A stretch of DNA of 64,000 nucleotides from Holothuria scabra (GCA_037179385.1 CM074181.1:52511486-52575485), one strand, 5' to 3'. Shown: positions 26,071 through 38,283, counted from the first letter of the stretch. Program-made: numbers and translations. Notes: generated by a model from the sequence alone, not told the origin.

Positions 26071-27718
26071 TATGTTATGCTATTTTGCATCTATTTTGCA
26101 TGTAGTTATTGTAGTATATGTCTGTCTACTTATCCATTCCTCTGCCCAATCTTTTTGACTACATAAGACTAACGTAATTTACTGTACATAGGGTGTTCCC
26201 TGGAATTTAGTGGTTGCTGCAAGGTTCTAGTCCTTTTGGTAAAATGGTGCTAGCTTTGAGACCAAACGGGAGGGAGGGCTACCACTCTTTTAATAGCAAG
26301 TACTGTGCAGGATGAAATTGGAGCAATCTTCTTCAAGGAAAACAAATTATAAACTACAGATACCTACTGTAAACAAGGATTGTCACATCAAAGAAAACAC
26401 CTGTATGATAAAAGAAGCAGCTTGCAGACATATTTATTAACACACAAAACTGTTAAAGTAAAACAAAAATAATATTTATACATTTTAATCGGACAAACCA
26501 TTTATTGGACATTGAATGTTGCACTAAATTAGTTACAAAGCTTTTAAAAGCACACTTTCTGCCTGCATCGGCTTTTAAAAATCACATGCAGGGTAGCAAT
26601 GCAAAAGTGCTACTATAAGTGTCACATCTTTTTTAGGCCTAGGATAGGCCTAAAATTTCAGACTAAGGCTAGAAGAAAAAATGTGTACAATTGAAGGAAT
26701 TGTCACCTCAACTAAGTAGAAAATGACTATTAAATGCTAAAATAAAAATGTGACAAAATTTAAGGATACCCTGATTCCTTAAGTTTTTCTTAGGACCATA
26801 AACTTCAAAATGTGGAAACCCTACAAAGCCAATAACATCATGATCTGTTGTGCACTGTGGCCAAGGACTCCTAACTTAGTGTGGAGTAGTCTAGCCTAAA
26901 ACAAAGTGGACATAGCATAGTCTTGTTGAAGGACTAAAACAAACAAAATGAAATGTGCATATAAGCTACCACATTCCTCAGGTTCCTGAGGAGTTTTATC
27001 ATTTTGTAGGCCTAGCAGTAGTCCTCAGTAAAGGACCAGACACTATCACACAATTGCTCTCTATACAGGTACATAGTCCTTACTCCTGTGATTCTGTGGC
27101 TGCGAGTCTTCAATCATAATATTTCTGGACGAAATCATCTTTTTCCTTAAATCAAAGGTAGGAACTAAAATGTTAAATTGCCATCATAAATTACCTTTTC
27201 CAAATCTTGTTCAACTAATGCCACTATTTTTGATGACTTGAAAGCTCTTCAAAGGTACGAAAATTTGGAATAAAATTGTCAACTTTGTAAATTCTGAAAA
27301 TTTACTCTGGCCTTCCAAATATTTGTTTACATTAGAACACTCTTGTATATTATTGTGACATCACTAAGAACATTAGATGTTTGCTGATAGCAAAGCCTAA
27401 GTTCCTATGGTAAGGTCACGGTGCAAGATGTCCACATTGATGCAACAGTTACATTTATTAGCATACTGTTGTAAACAAAGTTCCATCTAGGCCTAGTCAC
27501 ATAGTAAAATTAGTAAATTCTACCACACGCAAAAGTTGGTGATTTCATTCCAGAAGATTTCTGTGATCAAACAGGGTTTGGTAGCTCCTGTTAGACTTGT
27601 AAAAGAATAGTATGGCATTAAATGAGTTTTTTTAGGCCAAAAATTTGCTGCCAAAAGAAAGTTAATTTTGAAGGTTAAAATAACCACCGATCATCTCGCT
27701 GATTTGAGTTAGTCAGAA

Positions 27719-27822
27719 AGAGTTTTACAGCCCAGTTTCCAACGAATTGATTCAAGTCGAGAGGACAACTGCCTTTTTTCCAGTTGTGGCTCACTGGCTT
27801 ATTTTCCCATTGGTTATGCGGA
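27719..27822 (-). mobile_element. SINE family A, reverse, 5'-truncated
   Basis: Reads AGTTTTACAGCCCAGTTTCC through GTTGTGGCTCACTGGCTTAT; the head portion is lost. Confidence 0.65.
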
Positions 27823-28028
27823 TCTCGCTGATTTGAACAATTGGAGTAAGGACTGTGTATACTATATAGGGAACAACCACAGTCCTTTACTGAGGACTAG
27901 CAGTAGGCTAGAACACTACGAAATATGTAAAATTTAAGTCCTCTATTCTAAGCTAAATGATATGTAGGCAAAATCAAACTCAAGGTGGAACTCCCAGCAG
28001 AACCCTGTTTTAACAATATGGTGACATT

Positions 28029-28160
28029 GGGGTGATGCGCACTGTAAGCCGCTAATGATAACCCTAGCCTAACCCCTAAACCGAACAATGAATACAATGG
28101 ATACAATACATTGGCAACAGCCAATCAAGAAACGCCTCGTTAAACAGTGCGCATCTACCC
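28029..28160. mobile_element. Small MITE with GATGCGCACTGT ends, copy 1
   Basis: Left GGTGATGCGCACTGT; right on the minus strand GGGTAGATGCGCACTGTTTA. Internal CAATACATTGGCAACAGCCA is shared in reverse with the copy at 45592. Confidence 0.7.
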
Positions 28161-28316
28161 GTGGCATCCTATCCCTAGCTGCAGCTGTAGTAACTGTAGT
28201 TAGTACTAGTATACAGTAGCAGGTGACAAACAGTTAACACCACTAGCTTACGCAGCCTAACGTTAGTTCTTGTGGTTGTAGTACAAGGATGTAGTTTTAT
28301 TCTTGAAGCTGGTAAG

Positions 28317-28701
28317 TAGGGCTGGGCGGTACCATGAAAATATTGGTACCAGTATTGTAAAACACACAGAACCGGTATTGAGGCAGTACCGGTTCTCAAC
28401 TTTTGGGTAGGGAAGTCGGGTGGGAAGGAACCTAGCCAGGCATGGCCCTTATGCTATCCTGCACATTAATGCATTTGGGTGTTTGATTGGGTTAATAACC
28501 ATGCAGGAACCTCTGCTCTAAATGTTTGTGTAAATATTTAATCATCCACACATCCTAAAAGAAATTTTTGTAGGCGAATATAATGACCCAGTATTTTTTC
28601 AAGAACTGGCATTAGTAACACACCAAATATCTTCAGTATTTTCATGATCTGTATCTCTAGTACCGGTATTGACGTTAGTGCTGGTATACCGCCCAACCCT
28701 A
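28317..28701. mobile_element. hAT-type MITE, TAGGGCTGGGCGGTA ends
   Basis: A 385-bp element: left TAGGGCTGGGCGGTACCATG, right (minus strand) TAGGGTTGGGCGGTATACCA, flanked by CTGGTAAG and CTGGTTAG (7 of 8). Internal GGTACCGG-like words recur. Non-autonomous. Confidence 0.85.
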
Positions 28702-29981
28702 CTGGTTAGGCTCACAGGTTGTCCTAGCGTTATACAGTATACATAGTAATTGTGTTACCATGAGTCAGCCAATTGATATGTGTTGTACATCATGTACATG
28801 CCTTACGTTTTGTACGTAGTAACCGACTCAAGGTACTGACGGACTCAAGATCAATCACTAAGTTATATATGTATAAAAAAGAGAAGGTAGGACAGATCGC
28901 AATACACCGATGAGGGGGTCACACAAAACTATTCATGTTTCTCACCTTCCACTAGATTTTACTCCTTCAAATCTCTCACGAACATTCTTACATCTTTCTT
29001 TGATGAAGCAAAACAAACGATGAGTTGTCTTAAACAAAAAACTCACATCAAATGCAAGAAATCTTCTCATTCGATGTAGGAATGTTTTCGAGAGGTTTGA
29101 AGGGGTCCTTCTATTCCGCGCACTGACACCTGCTGACACCCCCTGCCTCAAGTTCCATGCGCTGCGGTACAATTTGTATCATGTGGAGTTTTGCGGAACT
29201 AGTGGAAAGCTCAGAGATCCTTTCTTTCATAAATATTAACAAAAAGCAACATTTTGCGAACAAAATTAGGTAAACCAGAAAGCCAAAAGGCTTAGTGATT
29301 CCTTGCCACTGAAATGAAAGCCCTTTTTTCACATTGACATTGCTTTGCAATGTTTTTCAATTAACAGGGCTCAATAATGTGCCCACAAAGTACACATGCA
29401 AGGCATCCAATCTTCCTACTGTACATTGAGATCCCCCCTGCCCGTTGTGCAACCAAATGACATTTGACCTCCACCAAAAACTTCTGGGACCATGTATTCA
29501 CAATGTGCCATCTACATGACAAGTTACAGGACCCTACAAGTGACCTTTCTTGAAAGGCTGTGCAGGAAAGCTTTTCAGGCTTTGAACATGCTCACTCCAA
29601 ATGAACTTTGACTTTTGGTAAAATCAATAGGGATAATCTACTCAATATGACCAATCCACACACTAAATATGAGCACAGTCACATGTACCGTTCTTCAGAT
29701 ATCGTGTTCACAAGCAATTTCTAAGGAATTTATCTATTGACCTCTCGTGACCCCAACTGAACTTTGACCTCCACCAAAATCAAAAGGGATTATCTAATCA
29801 ATGTGACCAACCCACACACCAAATATGAGCACAGTCACATGTACCTTTCTTGAGATATCGTGTTTACGAAGTTTTGATCTTTTGACCTCTGGTGACCCCA
29901 AATGACCTTTGATCTCCACCAAAAACAATAGGGATCATCTACTCAATATGGCCAATGAACACACCACATATGAGATTAGCC

Positions 29982-31086
29982 AGGGATGAGCCTGGTCTAA
30001 TAAAAAAATCACTGAACATTGCTGGGCATACATGACTGACGCCGAAGGCGTCAGTCAGAGCACGAAGCGCGCCGCTTTAACGGGTGGGGTCCAGGGGCCC
30101 GCCTTAGGGCCCCTGGTGGGGTCCAGGGGCCCGCCTTAGGGCCCCTGGTGGGGTCCAGGGGCTAAGCCCCGGTGGGGGTCCAGGGGGCGAAGCCCCCGGA
30201 AGCTCTGAGAAAATAGAGTATTCAAGACATCATTTGGAGGCCTATTTTAATCAGTACATTGGTAAAATAAAACACTCCAAGAAAAGTTTTCAGTCAAAAT
30301 AGGCCTAGGCATAGGCTAGGCCTAGCCTAAGCTATGCCTAACGTTAGGCTAGACCCTAAGTAGGCCCAGCCTACACTGAAGCATGTCAAGTTGAACAGTT
30401 CTTCAATCGCTGTAAAACTAGTGTCTCAGTGGTGAAGATGTCCATCAATCCCGATTAGAAAGCCTTGGGATAGCTGTAACGTTAAGTTGTAACAACTAAC
30501 GTTACGATGTTGTATAACGTTAGGCCTAATGTTAGACCTAGGCTAGGCCTATGCTGTTTCAAAGTTGCTCATCTTGCGAATGAAATTGCCGGAATGGCTC
30601 ACAATTGCACCACATTAATTCACTTCAGACTATCACTTTTCGATATCTGAAGTTCTTTCTCTATCCAAGACCAATATTCCATTTACTTTAAAAACTGTTA
30701 CATCAACTTTATAAGCGGCCGACTCATTTTCCGATCGATCACAGCACAGGTTACTGCATCATGCATGATACTGCTACAGTCAACTGCTGATGATCGTGAC
30801 AACTTACGCATGCACATATTTACGTACTGAACTTACGTACGTGCGCATGGTGCATGATAAACGTGATTCACTTTGACTGGGAGTATTACAACTCCCTGCA
30901 GGCAGGATAAGCAATGATGGAGCTTGCAGCGGTAACGCCAGTAATAGTCCGGGGAGTTACAGTACAAGAGCGACGACCCACTGAAAAATAATGCTGTCAG
31001 AAAACCACGGAAATTGTGAAAGGTAAATCACGGAGGCAGGAAAAAAATCACGGAAATCCGCGAATTCACGGAAAAAGCTCATCCCT
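29982..31086. mobile_element. hAT-type element, AGGGATGAGC ends, GC-rich core
   Basis: An 1105-bp insertion with termini AGGGATGAGC and GCTCATCCCT, flanked by a perfect 8-bp duplication GATTAGCC (29974-29981 and 31087-31094). The left core has a GACGCCGAAGGCGTC hairpin and three GGTGGGGTCCAGGGGC units. The middle is packed with TAGGCCTA-like words. No transposase frame, so non-autonomous. Confidence 0.93.
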
Positions 31087-31171
31087 GATTAGCCACACTT
31101 ACTCTTCTTGAGATACCGTGTTTACAAGCAATTTCTAAGAAATTTCCCTATTGACCTCTCTTGACCCCAAA

Positions 31172-31184
31172 TGACCTTTGACCT
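31172..31184 (-). promoter_or_regulatory. Perfect DR1 motif (two AGGTCA half-sites, 1-bp spacer)
   Basis: Plus strand TGACCTTTGACCT, the canonical PPAR/RXR/HNF4-type direct repeat. It occurs within a tandem repeat, so function is not implied by the motif alone. Confidence 0.5.
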
Positions 31185-31288
31185 CCACAAAAATCGATAG
31201 GGATCATCTACTTAATTTGACCAACCCACACACCAAATATGAGCATAGTCACATGCACTGTTCTCAGGATATCGTGTTTACGAAGTTT

Positions 31289-31302
31289 TGACCTTTTGAC
31301 CT
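31289..31302 (-). promoter_or_regulatory. Perfect DR2 motif (two AGGTCA half-sites, 2-bp spacer)
   Basis: Plus strand TGACCTTTTGACCT. Direct repeats with a 2-bp spacer are bound by several RXR/RAR-type receptors. Same caveat as for the DR1. Confidence 0.45.
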
Positions 31303-31476
31303 CTCGTGACCCCAAATGACCTTTGATCTCCACCAAAAACAATAGGGATCATCTACTCAATATGACCAACCCACACACTAAATATGAGGTTAGTCACACT
31401 TACCCTTCTTGAGATATCGTGTTTACAAGCCAAAGCATCACATACACACACACACACACACCATTACAGGCAAATG

Positions 31477-31831
31477 CCACGAACCGTGGACCAATTGACT
31501 GGAACCTACAAACCGAGGACACCCTTCTAATATGGCTATAATGAGATATAAACCAATGCTGTATAGTGGAGGTTATGTCATTTGTTTATGTATCCACAAA
31601 TCACTAACTGATTTGTGCCTGTGGGTGACATGCATACACAATCAGTTCCAATTTTGTTCTCCATGTACACAAATTACAAGGCTGAATCTGATTTTCTGCA
31701 GGTAATCGTGGACTATCGAAATATCCATGAGATATCACTATAGCACCTCTAAATTTATGAAAGGAGTGTTGCTAGCATGCTGGCATAACCGTGGACCGTC
31801 CTCTGTTTCAGGTGTGTCCACGGTTCGTGGG
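31477..31831. mobile_element. Inverted-repeat element with CCACGAACCGTGGAC ends
   Basis: Left GCCACGAACCGTGGACC; right TCCACGGTTCGTGGG. (CA)n runs lie on both sides. No target duplication identified. Confidence 0.6.
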
Positions 31832-32648
31832 TATGAATTCAATCTTCAGTGCACGGTTTGCACCAGTTGTCAACGCACACACATACACACACACGCACAC
31901 ACATACACACGACATTACCATCCCATAGATTCCTTGCCTGCCTTCGGCAAGGAATCAAAAATTGGCAAAATGGTCCGTTGTATTTTACTTCCTAATCAGT
32001 GATGATAACAACATGAACCTTCGAAATCCTGCACACGCCACTGAATAGATGTCGGCATTAATTTGAATCAATGTCCGCATCATTAAATACTTTTCACGTA
32101 GATATAAAAATTCATGTCAATTGGAGATGATTTATGACAACATTTAATGAAATTAATGTCAGCATTAAGTCTAAATTAATATCAGCGTTATATTTGCGAT
32201 TATTGTCCTTTGCATTATTTATACATTTACAGAACATAAAATGAAAAACAAACAAAGTAAAAAGTGCTGCCAATTCATTGACAGAAATTTTTATGTATTA
32301 TTTTTGTATTTCTTTATTTTTCTTCTCTACCTGTGGAAAAAAATGATAACATTCAGACTTTTTTCACAGTGTACACAATGAACATCCGAAATATTCACAT
32401 TAACATGTTCTTTGATACTGTATTTGATCATCTTATTGGAGGTTTTTGTGTTGTTGATAGCTTTTTCTTGATAATAGGGTTCCTATTAAATTAGTAAACG
32501 AAACAAGCACACTCTACCATGCCACGTGCGGTTTAGTATCTGCAGCCTTCCTAAGCGCATGCCTTGGTACACAAGGCATAGCCAGGCGTGTCAGCGCGTG
32601 GTTTAGTAGGACTGGTGTATGTATGAAGGAATAAAACCTAGTGGAAGG

Positions 32649-34602
32649 TAGGGCTGTGCATTTTCGGTTAATTCACTATCCGTTTAACCGATTTTATTAA
32701 CCGGCGGTTAACCATTTAACCGAAAATGATGTAATGTTCACACAACAACAAAAAGTCAACATTTCCAAAGAGCGCCATCACTTTTGTACAGGAAAGTGCA
32801 AGTCTAAAATGGCGCCGTAAGTCATGTTCGCCCATGTAAGTATGTGGCAAAAATGTTGGTATTTTGCGCTGAGTTTATATCATCTTTCTACAGTAAAAAC
32901 CCATCCCGCATTTACTGAAGCTTTCTTCAGACCACGTGCACTTTTTACAGTCCACCAACTGTTGTATCCCCGCCTGATCCTATGTTATATTGTCAGTTAT
33001 TTCACGAAACACTCCCACACCGCTGTTTTGATGCAGCTTGCTTGCGATGCAGTGTTCAATACATGTACACCGCTCACATGTGTGTCATAGTAGCGATCTG
33101 TACAATTGCACTGTAAACGGCACACCAGCCGCAAACAGCACAACCAAGCCCTATTTTCCTGCATAAATTAAGGAATTCCAAGCATTCCTACCATAAAGTT
33201 ATTTACAGTAGGACTTATGGAATGTTATCATATGACGTCATTACGAACGTAAACAATTACGCACGTGGTCCCATGCATGCAGTAGACTTGCGTGCGTATC
33301 CGTTTTTACCACTTAACAAGGGACCATGTTTTGCTCGATGACATCATATGCACACGATCTATTGCAAAATTTGAATTGCCTCTGCATTGTGATTGGTTCA
33401 AATACGTTGATTCTGAGCCAGCCAATCACAACTCGCGCCATCGCCTATGGGATTTAGTGTGTGAAAATACCAGACCTCCGAACGAATTTCCCCATTGAGT
33501 TTGCGTTATGACGATCGCACTTCACAGGCTTACATAGCCCGCCTGTGCAGCCGGCCAAGCCCCGTGCTAAATTCACCAAGAAACGGCAGCACAAATCTCT
33601 GCGTACTTGGATTTTTCGGGGGTCTGACTTAAGTGCATTTCATTTGCTGATTATTTTGAAACAAGACGGTAAGGTTTGGACAATAAGTGGCAAAATTACG
33701 GGGATATTTATATCGGAAAGAAACCATAAGATAACGTCAATCGAGTCCATTTTTTGCTGTCCAAGACCGCTAAAAATTAGATCGCTATTTTTACGTGCAT
33801 CGTAGGGTTGACTTCTACAGTACAGTACATTATCGCAACTACAACCCAGTCGGTTCAACGAACTGCGTATGCTTATTCATAAAAGTCAACATGGAATGTT
33901 CCATTTTTTATGATATTGGGCAAACAACAAAATGGCGGGAATTATCTGGTGCTTACGATCGTATTTTTACAGGTTACAATTTTTTCCAAATACTGCTACT
34001 GCTATAATGAAAAATAATGATTTTTACGGAGGTGTAGCATGATAAAATTTTTCGATAAGCTACAGTGGGAAGACTTATTCAAATATACTTTTGTGCCCTA
34101 ATCATGGTCTCGCTGAGGTTTTATTGCCGTACAAATACAGGGCTTGGTCACTTTTGTTACAGCTCCCTGCTTGTCTTGTGGCTTTCTTTTCGCTTTCGCT
34201 AATCTCTCAAACATTCCGCTAATATCTGAAGTTGTGCTTGGGTGTTGCCATTGATGGGATTAGAAGACGAGCACACGAAGTTCTGCCAACGAAAGTAACA
34301 ATGGGTGCGCCACTTGTCACTCATCATAATGTGCTTAATTCGGGGAACTGCCGCGGAATTCATCCGTTCAATCGAACGGCCGATTTTAAAACTCTTTTTA
34401 CAGTTATTGTTCAAGCGATAATTTGTGAGAAACTGGCACTGTTTGTTGCGCCATGTTTGTGTAACAGTTTACCAACAAAGCCACCCCGCGGCGACTGAGT
34501 TATTGGCAATACAAAAACAGTTAATCTATGAAAAGGAATGACGCACGAGTAACCGACGAGTCGGTCGGTTAACCGGTTAACCGATTAATCGTCACAGCCC
34601 TA
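32649..34602. mobile_element. hAT-type element, TAGGGCTGTG ends
   Basis: A 1954-bp element with left TAGGGCTGTGCATTTTCGG and right (minus strand) TAGGGCTGTGACGATTAATC, flanked by a perfect 8-bp duplication GTGGAAGG (32641-32648 and 34603-34610). Subterminal GGTTAACCGGTTAACC clusters lie at both ends. Several 60-90 codon frames inside show no hAT transposase motif, so it is probably non-autonomous or a decayed derivative. Confidence 0.93.
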
Positions 34603-34683
34603 GTGGAAGGTGAGGAATCATAAATAGTTTTGTGCAAAGCCCTGTGTCGGTGCATTGCTATCTGTCCTACCTTCTCTTGTTTA

Positions 34684-34945
34684 TATAGACGAATCCGATT
34701 AGCACTTGTTTTTAGTGACTGTAGGCAGCCATTAGTGGGGTCCATCAGCTTTAATCGTTTTCATAAATTTATTGTCTACATGAATTCCAAATCCTCATAT
34801 TCAGTGAAGTTGAGATATTCAAGATACTTCAGTGTTCATCCATCCATGGAACAGGTAAGGAAGGAAATTCGAAGATTAAAGGTGATGGACCCCAGTAATG
34901 GCCGACTAAAATCAGACCATCACAATCTGTCCGGATTCATCTATA
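34684..34945 (-). mobile_element. TATAGA MITE, copy 4 (inverted)
   Basis: Reverse-orientation copy with well-kept ends (TATAGACGAATCC and GGATTCATCTATA). It explains an accidental 109-codon open frame at 34630-34959. Confidence 0.75.
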
Positions 34946-36345
34946 CCCTACTGGGGTAAAACACCACATATTAGACCACCCTCCAACTTTCAACCGCCTG
35001 TGACTGTTTTTGTAAATTTGCATAATAAATTTATCTTATTTGCAATGAAGGTTTTTTTATTTGTGAGTAAACAATCTAAAATACAAGCATGCCATATTAA
35101 CAGAACCACAATTTCTGATTTTTAAAACAATTTTTCATCAGTTCTAAAATTTGCACTTGATTTTTCATTGTCAAGTTTAGACTTTTTACACCCACTTTTA
35201 AATTTCATGTGCATGGTTGTAAGGACATAAATTTAAATCAAGGTTTGATATTATGACAGAATTTGACTAGCCTAATTCAATAGGAATGATCCAACTTACC
35301 ACACTTACATTGTAAATTTACCCCAGAAAGCATTCCTGTGGTCTAGGAAAGAGGAGGTAAAAAAACTAGTGGGGCAATTGCAATTTGCCCTCCTATTTTT
35401 GACTGGTGACTAAGTATTCATGGCTAATTAGCATAACAAACACCAGTGTAAATTATCAGTGGGTTTGTTACACAACTGGATCTGGATCTGGAAAAATATT
35501 GCACAACACTCCTGGTGGAGTCAAACGTGCAGGGTTGAGTGTGCGCATGTAGTTAGTCGTCCCGTCTGAGGATCCTCAAGGCTGCGCTCTTGAATTGCTT
35601 GGGGTCCTCGAGCCAACCACTGTTACTTATCATTCATTACCATAGTTCATATAATAAAATTATTCTTTTTAAAGTCATCATTCTAAAATGTAGCATACAG
35701 TTCCCATTTAGGTGTCTATTGGAAAGACAAACTTTCACACTTAATTTGCAAAGTAAACATAATTGAGGATTAGCTACCCTAATTTGGTCAGTCTCACAAA
35801 TTTGTTGGACTGTTGCAGTTTCATTAATTGTGAACGAGATTTGGATTTGCCTTTCATCGATTACTTTATATGACAGGCCATGGTTCCAGGATAAAATTTA
35901 CTTTTCGGTTGGAGTGGTCGAATTCTAGAAGTTGCACAGAATAATTCTGGCAATGGATGGTCGTTAAATTGGCACAAGATTGAAGATGCAATATTTTTCA
36001 TCACCTGATTTCATCAACAAACATTCAGTTATTTTGTTATGACTAAGCCTTGCTGCAAAGACAGTGTTTTTGTCATGTTGCAGGATATCAGTTTTAATAC
36101 TCAACTTCTTTTACCACAAAACTAAAATAGTGAAAAGATAAAGTCCTTAGGCCTATAGGCAAAGGCCTACTAAGTTATACTGTATAACGCTAGGAGTAGG
36201 ACAACCTGAGCCTGAGGCTGTGGTTAGGCTAGGCTACGTGTAACTTGTAAGACTAACGTTAGTGCATTGGTTAGGCCAAAAGGAAAACCATTTTCCTCCA
36301 ATTTTGATAATTTAGATATAAACGAGCGACGATCAGATATCTCAC

Positions 36346-36493
36346 CAAGATTCATGTTGGACAGCGCCTTTAATGGACGAAGAGTGTATATCAATACTGC
36401 GAGAAGAATGAACCAGATAACCCACAAGTACGTTGAAATCCAAGTAAATAGCGGACCTACTCTGTCTGTAATTCGTTTCCAGACACCCGCCAT
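36346..36493 (-). CDS. st7: ST7 (suppressor of tumorigenicity 7) homologue, first coding exon
   Basis: First coding exon of a homologue of ST7, a conserved multi-pass membrane protein family whose biochemical role is poorly defined. The ATG is at 36493 and the reading frame gives 49 codons plus one base, up to a consensus donor (G then GTGAGA at 36345). Residues about 17-38 form a hydrophobic membrane segment that includes TYLWVIWF, matching the TYLWTVWF segment of vertebrate ST7, followed by RPLKALSNMNL. The intron is phase 1; the leftover G joins CC of the next exon to make Ala. The extreme N-terminus (MAGVWKRITDRVG) is unlike the vertebrate one, which is usual for this family. The start is chosen because it is the first ATG of the open frame and gives the expected length. 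A promoter is presumably just upstream but none was recognised. Confidence 0.9.
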
Positions 36494-36612
36494 GTTATGA
36501 ACAAAATTTGTTAGGGCGCCACCAGTTTTTCTTTATCGTCAGTAGTAGTACACTACACGCAAAACCTTCCCGTTACTTAAATCGACGAGTGAAGAAAGGA
36601 TTAGATTCAGTG

Positions 36613-36720
36613 GCCTAGCCACGAGGAGTGGTTTTGGCCGAAGCGCCTCCGCCTCCCCCATGACCTAACATTGAAATGCAGGAAAACCTTAAAAAGCCGT
36701 TTTTCTCTCCCCCCCCCCCT
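36613..36720. mobile_element. Fragment of a CAGTGGC-terminated MITE
   Basis: CAGTGGCCTAGCCACGAGG and the following C-rich tract resemble the left part of the element at 61109; the right end is missing or replaced. Confidence 0.45.
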
Positions 36721-36845
36721 GAAACTTTTCCCTTATGTCGTCAGTGGCGGCGCTACGTGTAGGGGAAGTGTTTCCCCCTCAGATTTTTTTACTTGCCCCC
36801 CCCCCCTCAAAAAATAAAATTGCTGGAATGGAAGTGTACGGTGGC

Positions 36846-36848
<3 letters not shown>

Positions 36849-36880
<32 letters not shown>
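36849..36880. repeat. (GT)n microsatellite
   Basis: About 16 GT units upstream of st7. Confidence 0.95.
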
Positions 36881-36882
<2 letters not shown>

Positions 36883-37886
36883 GGGCGGAGGGTACACTGG
36901 CAACTGGGTGAACGTGCCCTTTAAGTAGGCCTACATTCTTCCGGGTTGAGTCAGGGGTTTCCAGTCTACATGTGGTACGCATATCACGATGTTACAAAGT
37001 TGTCCTTTCTTGGCAGTACGCGGTGTGGTGCATAGCGTGCTTCATTTCTTTTTTCTATTGTTTCTTACTCTCCTTCATGCATCCACCAATTATTTCTGTA
37101 CGCCACGGTGCACACCAGCGCATGATTGAGTTCTGCTTAGATGGGACATGTCATTAGGCTACAACTTAACACTACTTCAACACTTTGCCCATTCCCAGCA
37201 CATCACCCAAATGAAAAAGTCTGGTTAAGCCACTGCATGACTAGTATAGTGGTACTCGGTGGCACATTAATGTGAAGTGATACTCCTAAAGGAAAAAGGT
37301 GGTAACTTTGGAGTTAGATCAACCGAAAAGTAAAATTATATACCTCTCCTGGGACTTAATTTTTACCCAGAGATATGCTAAAACCTCAGAGCTTCTGAGG
37401 GCTTGGCCCTGGACCCCATCCGCAAGAGGCTCGCGTTTCGCGCTCGGTTTCGCGCTGCGCGCGAAAATCTCTGCCCACCCAGGATTTTCCTTTTGCAGTT
37501 AGCCCCCAAAATTTGACATTTCATTTCGTTTATTAATTTCGTCCGTACAAATATAAACTGAAATACAGAAGCGGACAGGACACCAGAAAAAACAATAGTT
37601 TAACGAGCTAGTGCCCATAAAGAGACAATACAACACAGATAATAACAAAAAAAAAGAATATAAGAGGAAAAAGGAGAACAAAGAAACCACAAAGTCAACT
37701 AAGAAAACAAAAAAGAAAGGGATACTTAACATGTGTACTGGGCGATTAGGTAATTTTTACAGTTACTCTTAAAAGTAGCCCGACATTCTGCAGCGCCGCC
37801 GCTGCATGTCGCGCTCCAAAACTCCTTCATGACACAATCCTGGCATGCTGCTGGTTAGATTTTATTTGTTACATTTCAAGTACGGC

Positions 37887-37965
37887 CCATTCAGTATCTA
37901 ACCAACTGATTTGATAGAGGTCGGACCAGCCACGGTTTTTTCAGTTGTGGCTCACAGGCTTCATG
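37887..37965 (-). mobile_element. SINE family A fragment
   Basis: Short diverged piece with GTATCTAACCAACTGATTTG and CAGTTGTGGCTCACAGGC. Confidence 0.5.
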
Positions 37966-38283
37966 GCTGAAGAGGACCCATTAGCCAAATACAGCACCAA
38001 TGCAGCTCTTTCCACCTAACCCCAGTGTTGTTATCTCTCCTTAATGTATTTAGCAAACAAGTTCCCAATTAGTCCCCATTGAGAGCAACGTCCTCATCAA
38101 CAAGTTTCCAGGGCCACTTCCTGCTAACTTTCAATTGAGTCTATTGTGTGAAGAATTAGATATGCACCACTAAACAACCTTTCAGAATAAATGTTTCAAA
38201 TAAACTAAGTAAAAACCCGCCGAGACAACCACTCGAAGGGATTTTGAGTTTCCAGAAGGTGCTGCATTTCAGTAATGGGTATT

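Larger units (their letters stand above)
29395..31440. repeat. About 145-bp tandem repeat with nuclear-receptor half-sites, interrupted by a hAT insertion
   Basis: Degenerate units containing TGACCCCAAATGACCTTTGA, TCCACCAAAAACAATAGGGA, CACACACCAAATATGAG and TTGAGATATCGTGTTTAC. The array is split by the element at 29982-31086. It includes a perfect DR1 (31172-31184) and a perfect DR2 (31289-31302), and ends in a (CA)n run near 31440. Confidence 0.85.
5901..36345 (-). other. ST7 intron 1 (30.4 kb), transposon-rich
   Basis: The intron is fixed by the phase-1 join of exons 1 and 2. It is filled with MITEs, SINEs, hAT-type insertions and a nuclear-receptor-motif tandem repeat, listed separately. 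Stretches where I see only AT-rich unrecognised sequence include about 7170-8840, 9100-10770, 11660-12790, 15020-17110, 19100-20080, 21660-23330, 26075-27715, 31840-32640 and 34950-36340. No second gene inside the intron is supported. Confidence 0.85.

Noticed and set aside
32649..34602. Possible coding hAT transposase in the 2 kb element
   Set aside because: The internal frames are short (under 90 codons) and show no hAT dimerisation or catalytic motifs that I can recognise.
34630..34959. 109-codon plus-strand frame
   Set aside because: It is almost entirely the inverted TATAGA MITE copy 4.
36224..36345. Continuation of the ST7 first-exon frame past 36346
   Set aside because: Similarity to ST7 stops exactly at a consensus GTGAGA donor, and the joined exon 2 restores the family sequence.
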